Assembly (NCBI GenBank): GCA_024404435.1
Contig: JAKSPW010000038.1
Span: 1 to 9,314, forward strand
Length of the DNA: 9,314 nt
Direction: 5' to 3'
DNA from: Clostridia bacterium
GTDB lineage: Bacteria > Bacillota > Clostridia > Oscillospirales > CAG-272
Position 1 is the stretch's first letter; each line of letters opens with the position of its first letter. Positions 1 through 6,699 of this stretch are shown here, piece after piece. Below the pieces are notes generated by a model. That model was given only the letters and a program-made list of their open reading frames with translations. It searched no databases and was not told the DNA's origin. The position numbers were made by a program, and so were the translations under genes.

Positions 1-2607
1 GACGGTGTAGCATTCGCCTTCCCTGAGGTGGTGAGGACCCATCATGTTCCGCAGATTGTTATAAAGGCGCAGGGTGACGGTGTTCTCTCCCGGTTTCAGA
101 AGGGCGTAAATATCGGGCTTATCCGACTTGAAGAGGATCACACCTGCCGACTGTCCGTTGACCAATACCTCGACCGCGTTGACGCCGCGGCGGTTCAGAG
201 CGACACAGTAATCGGTATCCTCCACCGTGACCTTCTGCTCCAGCTCGGTCATGCCGGCAAAGAACAGCAGTCCCTGACGCTCGATATGCGTTCCATTCAG
301 CGTCACGGGCGCTTTGCCGATCACGAAGCCGTCGGGAACCCGGAAGGCCGTGCGCGCAAGCTCGGTCAGCTCGCCCGTGGCATAAACGCCGAAGTTGCCC
401 AAGAGGTAGATCGGCTCGATCTCCATGCCGTAGTGCAGGCGGTTTTTCTCACTTTCAAAGAGCAGCGAGTTCTTGACGCAGTGATAGACTTCCTCATCCT
501 GACGGAACGCGGTCTGCATTTCGATCGTGTTTTCACCTTCGCGGAGCATTCCCGTGATATTCAGCTTGCGGAAGGCCTTATCCCGGTACCAGCCGCAGTC
601 GGTCTTGTCCACCGGCTTGCCGTTGACGGCAATATCAAAAATTTCCGGGGTCTCGCAAAGCAGGAAGACCTCCGACGGCACCTTTTCGACCCTGACGTGA
701 TAGACCTGATCGATCTTCACCGGGCGTTCCAGCGCAATGGCACGGTTCTGAATATTCAGAACGTAGCCGTTCGTTTCCTCTAATTCCCCGTCAAAGTAGT
801 AGTCGCAGCGATCCAGAGTCAGAAGGTTGGGGGTCATGCTTCTGACCTTCCATTCATCCGCGAGCGGCAGGATTTTCCGCGATTTTTCGGTCATTTCGGC
901 GGCAATGCCGTCATCCAGCACCATGATGCTCTCGTAGGGCTCAAAGGTGTAGCTTCCCGCAAAGGGCAGACGCTTGCCGGTGCGCTGATCTAAGATCGCA
1001 CAGCCGCAGCCGATCTTTGCACTCTGCTTTTTATCGGTGTGATTGAGGAAATAATAGGCACAGCCCTTGTCCAGAATGCGCTTGGTATAGATGATATTCT
1101 CATTATCCACCACGTCGGACCTTGCCTGCATTTCTTCAGGCGTGACGATCCTGCCGCCGTTTGCCTTGTATTCGGCCAGCAGTCTTTCGGTGTTGGGCAG
1201 GAATGCGATGTGCTCCGGCACCACCACGGTGGTATAGCACATTTCTCCGATGATCAGCGTACCGCCTTCCACGCGGCCGTGACGCTCCATCAGGATCTCG
1301 TCTCCCAAGTGGAAAAGGATATGCTTCGCGTCAAAGTCGTTGACGATCTTCTTAAAGCGCCGGTAGAAGGATTCCAGTCCTTCGTTCTTTCGATCGTCAT
1401 ACAGCACCCACGCGCTGGTCTGCGGATGCAGAAGCAGGGTGTCCACCTCGCATTTTCCTTCGGACAGGATCATGCCGACGCGGGACATGGAGGTGCAGAA
1501 TTTTTCGTATTCCTCCCACCAAGGCTGCTGATAATACATGGCGGGCGGGTAGTCTCTCTTGCGGATGCCGCGGAGGCTGTAGCCTTCGAGGTGCTGGCAG
1601 AGCAGGTTCACGCCGTGGATCATCTGATGGGTATAGATCAGGCGCAGCTCGTCAAAGCTGACGTTGTGTCCGCAAAGGGCAAAGGTCTCGGACAGCACCT
1701 GCTTTTTGCCCAGCTGCTGTGCGGCCGAGCCCAGCTGCCACGCGGTCAGATCGTAAATGACGTTACGGCCGAGGCAGTCCATGCCGGGAATGCTGAAATA
1801 CTCATAATGCGGCATGACCGCGCCGTTGGAGGTCAGCTGAGATTCAAAGGACTCCTCCAACACCATGTGACCGGTGAATTTCAGACCGTGCCCTTCGCAC
1901 CAGTCATAGATCTGCTTCATGAAGTTCACGGAGAACAGCTCGGTGACCAACTTCCAGAACTTGATGCGTGTGTTTTGATAATCGCCCTGCGCGATGAATA
2001 GCTCCGGCAGATGAGGGATCAGATCCTCTCCGTAGGTCTCACGGTAGCTTTTGAGCATAACGTTGCTCCATGGAATGCCGTTGCGGGAGATCTGCGGTTC
2101 ATCGGTAAAGAAACCGGCAAATTCGGTGCCGAATTTTTCATAATAGGGCTCGTAAATTTCGTGAATGAAATCTCCGACGACAAAATCGTCCAGCACGTCT
2201 ACGTAGAAGGGGTTGACCTCAAAATAGAAGCACTTTCCGTCCACTTCGGCGATCAGATGGCTTTCCTTGTCGGGTTTTTCGCCCATACGGAGGTACTTCT
2301 GACAGTATTTTTCACCCTTGCCGTTGACCTTGCCGCCGCCGAAGCCGCTCGGCCAGCCGTTTTCGTCATACGCCCATGCGTACATCCCAAGCTCTTTTGC
2401 CTGGTCGATACCGGCCTTGACGTTGTCGAACCATTCCTCGCCCATGTATTCGGTCTGCAGACCGCCTCTGGCGTGCATGAAAAAGCCGCCGATCCCGGCA
2501 TCGTGCATCATTCTGATCTGATTTTTGGTTTCTTCGGTATTCATCTTCTCATTCCATGACCAAAACGGAACGGGACGGTACCGATTGGGTACGTTTTGAA
2601 AATCCAT
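1..2607 (-). CDS. GH106-like glycoside hydrolase (3' end missing)
   Basis: The frame is open from an ATG at 2607 to the left edge: 869 codons, no stop, C-terminus cut off. The start is set by AAAGGAG (2614-2620 complement), 6 bases upstream. No signal peptide is visible, so the enzyme probably acts in the cytoplasm on imported oligosaccharides. Residues about 10-90 read RPVPFWSWNEKM, AGIGGFFMHARGGL and AYDENGWPSGFGGG, the N-terminal barrel pattern of GH106 (alpha-L-rhamnosidase) and related families. FFTDEPQ with E170 and VLSETFA with E307 are candidate catalytic carboxylates. About 390-490 (LLLHPQTSAW, then VVVPEHIAF) resembles the amidotransferase-like domain seen in such enzymes and in GH42. 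From about 635 there are GH2-type sugar-binding beta-sandwiches (KLNITGMLREGENTI at 681-695). LRNMMGPHH near the edge suggests that little is missing. Rhamnosidase activity is a guess from family resemblance; other glycosidic specificities are possible. Leucine is mostly CTG here, unlike the CTC/CTT of hprK. Confidence 0.85.
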   Translation of the reverse strand, partial: MDFQNVPNRYRPVPFWSWNEKMNTEETKNQIRMMHDAGIGGFFMHARGGLQTEYMGEEWFDNVKAGIDQAKELGMYAWAYDENGWPSGFGGGKVNGKGEKYCQKYLRMGEKPDKESHLIAEVDGKCFYFEVNPFYVDVLDDFVVGDFIHEIYEPYYEKFGTEFAGFFTDEPQISRNGIPWSNVMLKSYRETYGEDLIPHLPELFIAQGDYQNTRIKFWKLVTELFSVNFMKQIYDWCEGHGLKFTGHMVLEESFESQLTSNGAVMPHYEYFSIPGMDCLGRNVIYDLTAWQLGSAAQQLGKKQVLSETFALCGHNVSFDELRLIYTHQMIHGVNLLCQHLEGYSLRGIRKRDYPPAMYYQQPWWEEYEKFCTSMSRVGMILSEGKCEVDTLLLHPQTSAWVLYDDRKNEGLESFYRRFKKIVNDFDAKHILFHLGDEILMERHGRVEGGTLIIGEMCYTTVVVPEHIAFLPNTERLLAEYKANGGRIVTPEEMQARSDVVDNENIIYTKRILDKGCAYYFLNHTDKKQSAKIGCGCAILDQRTGKRLPFAGSYTFEPYESIMVLDDGIAAEMTEKSRKILPLADEWKVRSMTPNLLTLDRCDYYFDGELEETNGYVLNIQNRAIALERPVKIDQVYHVRVEKVPSEVFLLCETPEIFDIAVNGKPVDKTDCGWYRDKAFRKLNITGMLREGENTIEMQTAFRQDEEVYHCVKNSLLFESEKNRLHYGMEIEPIYLLGNFGVYATGELTELARTAFRVPDGFVIGKAPVTLNGTHIERQGLLFFAGMTELEQKVTVEDTDYCVALNRRGVNAVEVLVNGQSAGVILFKSDKPDIYALLKPGENTVTLRLYNNLRNMMGPHHLREGECYTV

Positions 2608-2655
2608 AGCCTTCTCCTTTGTTCCTCCTCGCCGCGTGGGAGCGTTACTGCTCTT

Positions 2656-2684
2656 ATTATGTCATTTTTACCGCCGGATGTCAA
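2656..2684 (-). promoter_or_regulatory. Sigma-A promoter of the glycoside hydrolase gene
   Basis: On the minus strand TTGACA (2679-2684) is followed after exactly 17 bases by CATAAT (2656-2661). The -35 is consensus and the -10 differs from consensus at one base. The predicted start is near 2649, giving a leader of about 40 bases before the ATG at 2607. It is one half of a mirror-symmetric divergent pair. Confidence 0.8.
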
Positions 2685-2701
2685 GACTTTTCGTATGTCA
2701 G

Positions 2702-2758
2702 GGCACGGCAACTGCATTTACTTCTTTTTTCTCAAAAAGTAAATGCCGTTGCCGTGCC
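2702..2758. repeat. 22-bp-arm inverted repeat between divergent promoters
   Basis: Left arm 2702-2723 and right arm 2737-2758 are complementary at 21 of 22 positions; the mismatch is T2713 opposite C2747. The centre is T2730 and the 13-base spacer is T-rich then A-rich. No T-run follows on either strand, and both promoters fire outward from it. It therefore lies outside the two predicted transcripts and is unlikely to be their terminator or leader. It could be an operator, a cruciform-forming site or a small dispersed palindromic element. The sequence alone does not decide between these. Confidence 0.85.
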
Positions 2759-2775
2759 GAATTGCCCGATCTCTC

Positions 2776-2804
2776 TTGACACGCCGCGCTCCGTGTGTTA
2801 TACT
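2776..2804 (+). promoter_or_regulatory. Sigma-A promoter of hprK
   Basis: TTGACA (2776-2781), a 17-base spacer and TATACT (2799-2804) form a near-consensus vegetative promoter. Transcription should begin near 2811, giving an A-rich leader of about 30 bases before the hprK ATG. The -35 is 17 bases from the palindrome edge, the same distance as on the opposite side. Confidence 0.85.
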
Positions 2805-2840
2805 TTTATCGAAAAAAACTGATGATTTCGGAGAGGAAAA

Positions 2841-3785
2841 ATGGAAGAAGTCGCTCTCAGGGTAACACTTAAAAAAATAATTGACGAGTTCTCGCTCGAG
2901 ACGGTGTATCTTCCCGCGGCACCCGAGGAGATCGGGATCATGTCGACCGAGATCAATCGCCCGGGACTTGCTCTGACGGGCTTTTTCGAGCATTTCGACA
3001 ACAAGCGCATCCAGATCATCGGCAACGCTGAGGCGGTCTATCTCGGCGGCCTCGGCGCGGAGGAAAAACGCGACAGGATCTCCGGACTCATGAGACGTTC
3101 CCCCGCCGCCGTCGTATATTCTCACGGCAACAGGCCCGATGAGTCGGCAGTGGAGCTTGCGGAATACTTCGACGTGCCGCTTCTCGTGACGGACGAGAAC
3201 ACGAGTGCCTTTGTCGCGGCTCTTATCGCATATCTGAACGTTCAGCTCGCGCCGCAGATCACGCGCCACGGCGTTCTCGTCGAAGTCTACGGCGAGGGCA
3301 TACTCATCCTCGGCGACAGCGGAGTCGGCAAGAGCGAGACTGCCATTGAGCTTATCAAAAGAGGACACAGATTCATCGCGGACGACGCGGTCGAGCTTAA
3401 AAAAGTTTCTGCGAAAACGATAGTCGGCTCGGCGCCCGACCTCATCAAATACTACATCGAGCTGCGCGGCATCGGAATCGTCGACGTCAGACGCATTTTC
3501 GGTATGGGCTCGGTCAAGGAGACCGAAAAGGTCGACATGATAATCAAGCTCGAGCAGTGGCAGGACGGCAAGATGTACGACCGCTTCGGACTCGACACGG
3601 AGTACACGGACATCATGGGGATAAAGATCCCGACGACGGTCGTCCCCGTTAAGCCCGGACGAAATCTCGCCGTTATCATCGAGATCGCGGCGATGAACAA
3701 CAGACAGAAGAGAATGGGTTACAATACGGCGGAGGAATTCAACCGCAAGCTTATGGAGCTGAGCGGAGAGACCACGTCGATGTAA
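2841..3785 (+). CDS. hprK: HPr kinase/phosphorylase
   Basis: This bifunctional cytoplasmic enzyme phosphorylates and dephosphorylates the regulatory serine (Ser46) of the PTS protein HPr, the signal for CcpA-dependent carbon catabolite repression in Firmicutes. The 314 residues match the family's usual length of about 310. The N-terminal domain spans roughly 1-130. The catalytic domain has the conserved H143-G144, Walker A GDSGVGKS (158-165), ADDAVEL with D181/D182, the family signature ELRGIGIVDVRRIFG (207-221) and the late loop PVKPGRNLAVIIEIA (269-283). GGAGAGG (2830-2836) lies 4 bases before the ATG, and a consensus promoter lies just upstream. In many Firmicutes hprK is followed by lgt; here a THF riboswitch and folate genes follow. 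No terminator is visible after the stop, so transcription may continue into the folate genes. All key motifs are intact. Confidence 0.97.
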   Translation: MEEVALRVTLKKIIDEFSLETVYLPAAPEEIGIMSTEINRPGLALTGFFEHFDNKRIQIIGNAEAVYLGGLGAEEKRDRISGLMRRSPAAVVYSHGNRPDESAVELAEYFDVPLLVTDENTSAFVAALIAYLNVQLAPQITRHGVLVEVYGEGILILGDSGVGKSETAIELIKRGHRFIADDAVELKKVSAKTIVGSAPDLIKYYIELRGIGIVDVRRIFGMGSVKETEKVDMIIKLEQWQDGKMYDRFGLDTEYTDIMGIKIPTTVVPVKPGRNLAVIIEIAAMNNRQKRMGYNTAEEFNRKLMELSGETTSM

Positions 3786-3817
3786 TAAACACAAAGTAGC
3801 GAAGCAATAACTGAATA

Positions 3818-3929
3818 ACAGAGTAGGTAAGCGCGCGTCAAGTGCCGGCGGGACGGGGAGTTGTCCGCCGGACGAAGGCACGTTTCACTTGTGAAAACGT
3901 GCTGCGGTGCGCTGTCCGCATCCCGCTGT
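3818..3929 (+). promoter_or_regulatory. Tetrahydrofolate (THF) riboswitch, folT type
   Basis: The region folds and reads like the Firmicutes THF riboswitch. P1 is ACAG (3818-3821) with CTGT (3926-3929). P2 is AGCGC (3830-3834) with GCGCT (3909-3913). P3 is CCGGCGG (3845-3851) with CCGCCGG (3865-3871). A long P4 hairpin pairs GCACGTTTCA (3878-3887) with TGAAAACGTGC (3892-3902). The hallmark single-stranded blocks are present: GTCAAG (3837-3842; family GUUAAG), ACGAA (3872-3876) and GCGGTG (3904-3909). GGGA (3856-3859) in the P3 loop can form the pseudoknot with TCCC (3921-3924). It binds reduced folate and is expected to lower expression of folT, whose start is 77 bases after P1. No separate promoter was recognised between hprK and this element. 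The match is by eye to the family consensus. Confidence 0.92.
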
Positions 3930-3978
3930 GACAGATACGACACACTCTCGTGTATGTTAAGCGGAAAGACTTATTGTT

Positions 3979-3999
3979 CTCCGTTACGCGCACGGGAGG
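3979..3999 (+). promoter_or_regulatory. Possible Shine-Dalgarno sequestering hairpin of folT
   Basis: CTCCGT (3979-3984) can pair with ACGGGAG (3992-3998) with one bulged G and a 7-base loop. This buries the GGGAGG ribosome binding site (3994-3999) of folT. The region lies between the riboswitch aptamer and the start codon, and no T-run terminator is visible there. This favours translational rather than transcriptional control. The ligand-dependent alternative pairing was not resolved, so the mechanism is inference. Confidence 0.45.
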
Positions 4000-4006
4000 T
4001 ATTTTT

Positions 4007-4564
4007 ATGAAGAAAAACCTGCATCTGAGACGGCTCTGCTGTCTCGCACTCCTGACGGCTGTCGAGATCGTGCTGAACAGATTCTGTTCGATCAACACGT
4101 CCGCGCTGAAGATCGGCTTCTCGTTCGTGCCGATCGTCGTCGCCGCGTCGGTCTTCGGCCCGCTCGGAGGCGCCGTTTCGTACGGTCTTGCCGACCTGAT
4201 CGGCGCGATCCTGTTCCCGATCGGGACTTATCATCCGGGATTTACCGTCTGTGCTGCCCTGATGGGCTTCACTTACGGGATCTTCCTCTGCACTCCGAAC
4301 AAGTGGAGCGGAAAATTTGCCCTCAAATGGAAGAAGATAAGGTTCTTCCCGAACGTCATCGTTCCCGCGGTGGTGAACAACCTCGTTTTCGGGCTCGTCA
4401 TCAACACCTGCTGGGTGGCGATGCTGTACGGCTCGAAGACGTACTTCGGCTGGTTTGTCTACCGCCTGCCCGAGTACGCGGTGCTCATTCCGCTGAACGT
4501 CGTTCTCATCCCGCTTCTGCTGAAGCTGAGTGACGAACTGAAGCGCCAGCTTGACAGAATATGA
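4007..4564 (+). CDS. folT: Folate ECF transporter S component FolT
   Basis: This is the substrate-binding membrane subunit of an energy-coupling factor importer for folate. It would work with the shared EcfT and EcfA/EcfA' subunits, which are not encoded in this window. The 185-residue protein has about six hydrophobic segments (roughly 8-28, 36-52, 54-73, 78-96, 112-138 and 152-175). It carries the FolT pattern ALKIGFSFVPIVVAA, VFGPLGGAVSYGLADLIGAI and HPGFTVCAALMGFTYGIFL. ATG 4007 is chosen because GGGAGG (3994-3999) stands 7 bases before it and KKNLHLRR gives a normal positive N-terminus. An in-frame ATG at 3950 has no such site and would lie in the regulatory leader. The THF riboswitch upstream and folC 12 bases downstream support folate as substrate. 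Confidence 0.95.
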   Translation: MKKNLHLRRLCCLALLTAVEIVLNRFCSINTSALKIGFSFVPIVVAASVFGPLGGAVSYGLADLIGAILFPIGTYHPGFTVCAALMGFTYGIFLCTPNKWSGKFALKWKKIRFFPNVIVPAVVNNLVFGLVINTCWVAMLYGSKTYFGWFVYRLPEYAVLIPLNVVLIPLLLKLSDELKRQLDRI

Positions 4565-4576
4565 GATGAGGGAAAT

Positions 4577-5851
4577 ATGAACTACACGGAAGCACTTGAA
4601 TACATACACTCCTTCGACTGGATGGGCTCGAAACCGGGACTTTCCCGCATCACGGAGCTTTGCCGTCTCATAGGCGACCCGCAGAAGGAGCTTAAGTTCA
4701 TCCACGTCGCCGGCACGAACGGCAAGGGCTCGTTCTGCAAGATGATCTCGTCGGTCTTCACCGAGGCAGGTTACAAAACGGGGCTTTTCACGTCCCCGTA
4801 CGTCGTCTGCTTCAACGAAAGGATTCAGATCGACTCCGAGATGATCCCCGACGAAAAGCTCGCGGAGGTCGTCTCGTTCGTTAAAGACTATGCCGAAAAG
4901 ATGGAAGATCACCCGACGGAATTCGAGCTGATAACCGCTGTGGGACTCGAGTATTTCAGACGGGAAAAGGTCGATATCGTCGTTTTCGAGGCGGGACTCG
5001 GCGGAAGATTCGATTCCACAAACGTGATAGGATCCTCCGAGCTTTCGGTCATCACGGGAATTGCGCTCGACCACACGGCGATCCTCGGAGATACTCATGA
5101 GAAGATCGCGTGGGAAAAGGCGGGCATCATCAAAAAAGGCTGTCCCGTGCTCATCGGCGAGGTGCCGGAGTCGACTCACGCGGTGTTCGAGGCCGAAGCG
5201 TCTGATTCGCCCGTCATCTATTGCGACTACTCGAGGATCGGAAACGCGGAGACGTCCTTCGGCGGCACGGAATTCGATATTTCGCCTTACGGCCGCGTAC
5301 GTCTTTCTCTCCTCGGCGAATATCAGACGAGAAACGCGGCGCTCGTGCTGACGGCGGCGGAGATACTCAAAGAAAAATACGGCCTCACCGACGACGCGAT
5401 CCTCCGCGGCATCGGAAAGGCAAAGTGGCCCGCGCGCTTCGAGGTCATCTGCGAGTCCCCGCTCACCGTGTACGACGGAGCACACAATCCGCAGGGCATC
5501 GCGGCGGCAGTCAGAAACATAAAGCTCTTTTTCGGCGGCGTGAAGCCCGTGGCACTCATGGGAGTCATGGCGGATAAGGCGCACGGCGAGATGACGGCAT
5601 CCCTCGCACCGCTTTTCGAGTCGGTCCACACGGTGCGCCCCGCAAACCCGCGCGCAATGTCGCCCGAAGCACTTGCCGGTGAATTTGCCGCTCACGGAGT
5701 GGCGGCAATTCCGCACGAAACGCTCGAAGAAGGCGTATTTGCGGCGATGAGAGAGGCGGACGTGAAGGGACTTCCTCTGATGGCGCTCGGCTCGCTCTAC
5801 ATGTATGCCGACGTGAAGAGGGAAGTCGCCTCATATTCTGAAAAGAGGTAA
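4577..5851 (+). CDS. folC: Folylpolyglutamate synthase (possibly also dihydrofolate synthase)
   Basis: This cytoplasmic Mur-ligase-type enzyme uses ATP to add glutamates to folates, trapping them in the cell; many bacterial FolC proteins also make dihydrofolate from dihydropteroate. The 424 residues are the typical length. Visible motifs are the ATP-binding P-loop HVAGTNGKGS (43-52), EAGLGGRFDSTN (138-149), ALDHTAILGDTHEKIAWEKA (163-182) followed by GIIK, LLGEYQTRNAA (245-255) at the central-domain end, and VYDGAHNP (298-305) starting the C-terminal domain. GAGGG (4568-4572) is 4 bases before the ATG. The gene starts 12 bases after folT, so the two form a salvage unit of uptake then retention under the same THF riboswitch. 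Whether it keeps dihydrofolate synthase activity cannot be told by eye. Confidence 0.97.
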   Translation: MNYTEALEYIHSFDWMGSKPGLSRITELCRLIGDPQKELKFIHVAGTNGKGSFCKMISSVFTEAGYKTGLFTSPYVVCFNERIQIDSEMIPDEKLAEVVSFVKDYAEKMEDHPTEFELITAVGLEYFRREKVDIVVFEAGLGGRFDSTNVIGSSELSVITGIALDHTAILGDTHEKIAWEKAGIIKKGCPVLIGEVPESTHAVFEAEASDSPVIYCDYSRIGNAETSFGGTEFDISPYGRVRLSLLGEYQTRNAALVLTAAEILKEKYGLTDDAILRGIGKAKWPARFEVICESPLTVYDGAHNPQGIAAAVRNIKLFFGGVKPVALMGVMADKAHGEMTASLAPLFESVHTVRPANPRAMSPEALAGEFAAHGVAAIPHETLEEGVFAAMREADVKGLPLMALGSLYMYADVKREVASYSEKR

Positions 5852-5857
5852 TTTCAT

Positions 5858-6496
5858 ATGAAAAAGATCATAATTTCGGCATTTGCCTTAATTCTGGTCC
5901 TGACGTCCTGCTCCGCGGGAACGCTTTTCGGCGGCTCCGCGAAGGATTACATGGGAGAAGAAGTGACGGGCGAGGTCGCGCGGGACAGCGCTCTGTGGCG
6001 GGAGCTTGAGGACATGCTCTGCATGCTGACGGTAAACAGCGCGGAGCTGCCCGAGTTCGACAGCATGAGCGACTCGGTCGAGCTTTGCCACGACAGCCTG
6101 CTCAACTATATGTTCGGCAGAGGGTACAGCAAGTACTCCGGCGATCACGACATGATCGAAAAGATCGAAAAATACTACCCCGGGTACGACGTCATCTGTG
6201 CGATACCTCAGGCGGATTTCGAGTCCGAGATGTACCGCTGCTTCGGCGGAAGCGTGAAGATCACGCACAGGAGCTCGACTCTGTTCAGGTATCTTGAGGC
6301 GGCGGAGGTCTACGTCCCGGTGACGGCTCCCATAAGCGGAGAGGTCGACATCGTGCTCGACACGGCGGAGGAGACGAAAAGCTCGTACAGGCTGACCTTC
6401 ACCTGCTCGGCGGGAGAAAAGAAGCTCGGATACTGCGCCGTGCTCGTGAAACGCGACGACGGGACCTTTTATTTCGACGCGGTACTCAAAAAGTGA
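5858..6496 (+). CDS. Small lipoprotein of unknown function
   Basis: The 212-residue product has a clear lipoprotein signal: MKK, a hydrophobic run (4-14), then lipobox LTSC with C18 as the expected lipidated cysteine. It should be anchored on the outer face of the membrane. The mature part is soluble and acidic in its N-terminal half (many D/E from about 30 to 130). The C-terminal half has alternating hydrophobic residues suggesting beta strands (around 145-212), ending in GTFYFDAVLKK. I recognise no family and assign no function. The gene begins 6 bases after folC, with its AGAGG (5844-5848) inside the folC end, and is followed by a terminator. It is therefore almost certainly co-transcribed with folT-folC. 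A role in folate capture is possible from context only; it may equally be an unrelated passenger. Confidence 0.88.
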   Translation: MKKIIISAFALILVLTSCSAGTLFGGSAKDYMGEEVTGEVARDSALWRELEDMLCMLTVNSAELPEFDSMSDSVELCHDSLLNYMFGRGYSKYSGDHDMIEKIEKYYPGYDVICAIPQADFESEMYRCFGGSVKITHRSSTLFRYLEAAEVYVPVTAPISGEVDIVLDTAEETKSSYRLTFTCSAGEKKLGYCAVLVKRDDGTFYFDAVLKK

Positions 6497-6500
6497 AAAT

Positions 6501-6523
6501 AGGGCAGAGCGATCTGCCTTTTT
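6501..6523 (+). terminator. Intrinsic terminator of the folT-folC-lipoprotein operon
   Basis: GGCAGA (6503-6508) and TCTGCC (6513-6518) form a 6-bp stem closed by the GNRA-type loop GCGA, followed by five T. It starts 4 bases after the lipoprotein stop codon and separates this operon from the promoter of the next gene. Confidence 0.9.
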
Positions 6524-6596
6524 CCTTTGGGCAACCTGCACATAAAAAACACTTCAAATACTACATGATGCACAAAGGATTTGTTTGAAAAAACGC

Positions 6597-6625
6597 TTGA
6601 AAATATATACGAATTATAGTATAAT
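6597..6625 (+). promoter_or_regulatory. Sigma-A promoter of the EF-G-like gene
   Basis: TTGAAA (6597-6602), a 17-base spacer and a perfect TATAAT (6620-6625) lie in an AT-rich stretch. The predicted start near 6632 gives a leader of about 68 bases before the ATG at 6700. Confidence 0.85.
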
Positions 6626-6633
6626 GATATAAA

Positions 6634-6655
6634 GCGTGCCGACGGAGAGGCATGC
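6634..6655 (+). other. Stem-loop at the 5' end of the EF-G-like mRNA
   Basis: GCGTGCC (6634-6640) pairs with GGCATGC (6649-6655) over 7 bp with one G-T pair and an 8-base loop. It would be the first structure in the predicted transcript, about 32 bases upstream of the ribosome binding site. It may simply protect the 5' end from decay. It matches no riboswitch I recognise. Confidence 0.5.
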
Positions 6656-6699
6656 GCGTTTTGATTTTTGAAAAAATTATCCAAGTAAGGAGTTTTTAT

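Noticed and set aside
28..2559. Three long plus-strand open frames opposite the glycoside hydrolase
   Set aside because: They are antisense to the continuous 869-codon hydrolase frame, which has a good ribosome binding site, a promoter and family motifs. Their products show no domain.
2702..2758. The inverted repeat as an intrinsic terminator
   Set aside because: No T-run follows the stem on either strand, and both neighbouring promoters point away from it.
2619..2822. A 67-codon plus-strand frame in the divergent intergenic region
   Set aside because: It runs through both promoters and the inverted repeat, has no ribosome binding site and no protein-like composition.
2608..2840. A CcpA cre box near the divergent promoters
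   Set aside because: No stretch fits the TGNAANCGNTNWCA-type consensus well enough. The nearest candidate around 2640-2655 lacks the conserved TG and CA ends.
3697..3725. A promoter for folT in the 3' end of hprK (TACAAT at 3720-3725)
   Set aside because: The position 17 bases upstream reads ACAACA, which is not a credible -35 box, so the -10-like hexamer alone is not enough.
2718..3881. A 387-codon open frame on the minus strand opposite hprK
   Set aside because: It is antisense to a complete hprK with all motifs and overlaps the riboswitch and the hprK promoter. It shows no recognisable protein.
3950..4006. An upstream start for folT adding 19 residues
   Set aside because: It has no ribosome binding site, overlaps the regulatory leader, and the following ATG at 4007 has a strong one.
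3971..5716. A 581-codon open frame on the minus strand opposite folT and folC
   Set aside because: It lies wholly antisense to two genes with clear family motifs, is rich in Arg, His, Glu and Asp as expected from mirrored GC-rich codons, and shows no recognisable domain.
6652..6699. An upstream start for the EF-G-like protein adding 16 residues
   Set aside because: The purine-rich GGAGAGG is only one base from that ATG and sits in a stem-loop. ATG 6700 has AAGGAG at proper spacing and matches the family N-terminus.
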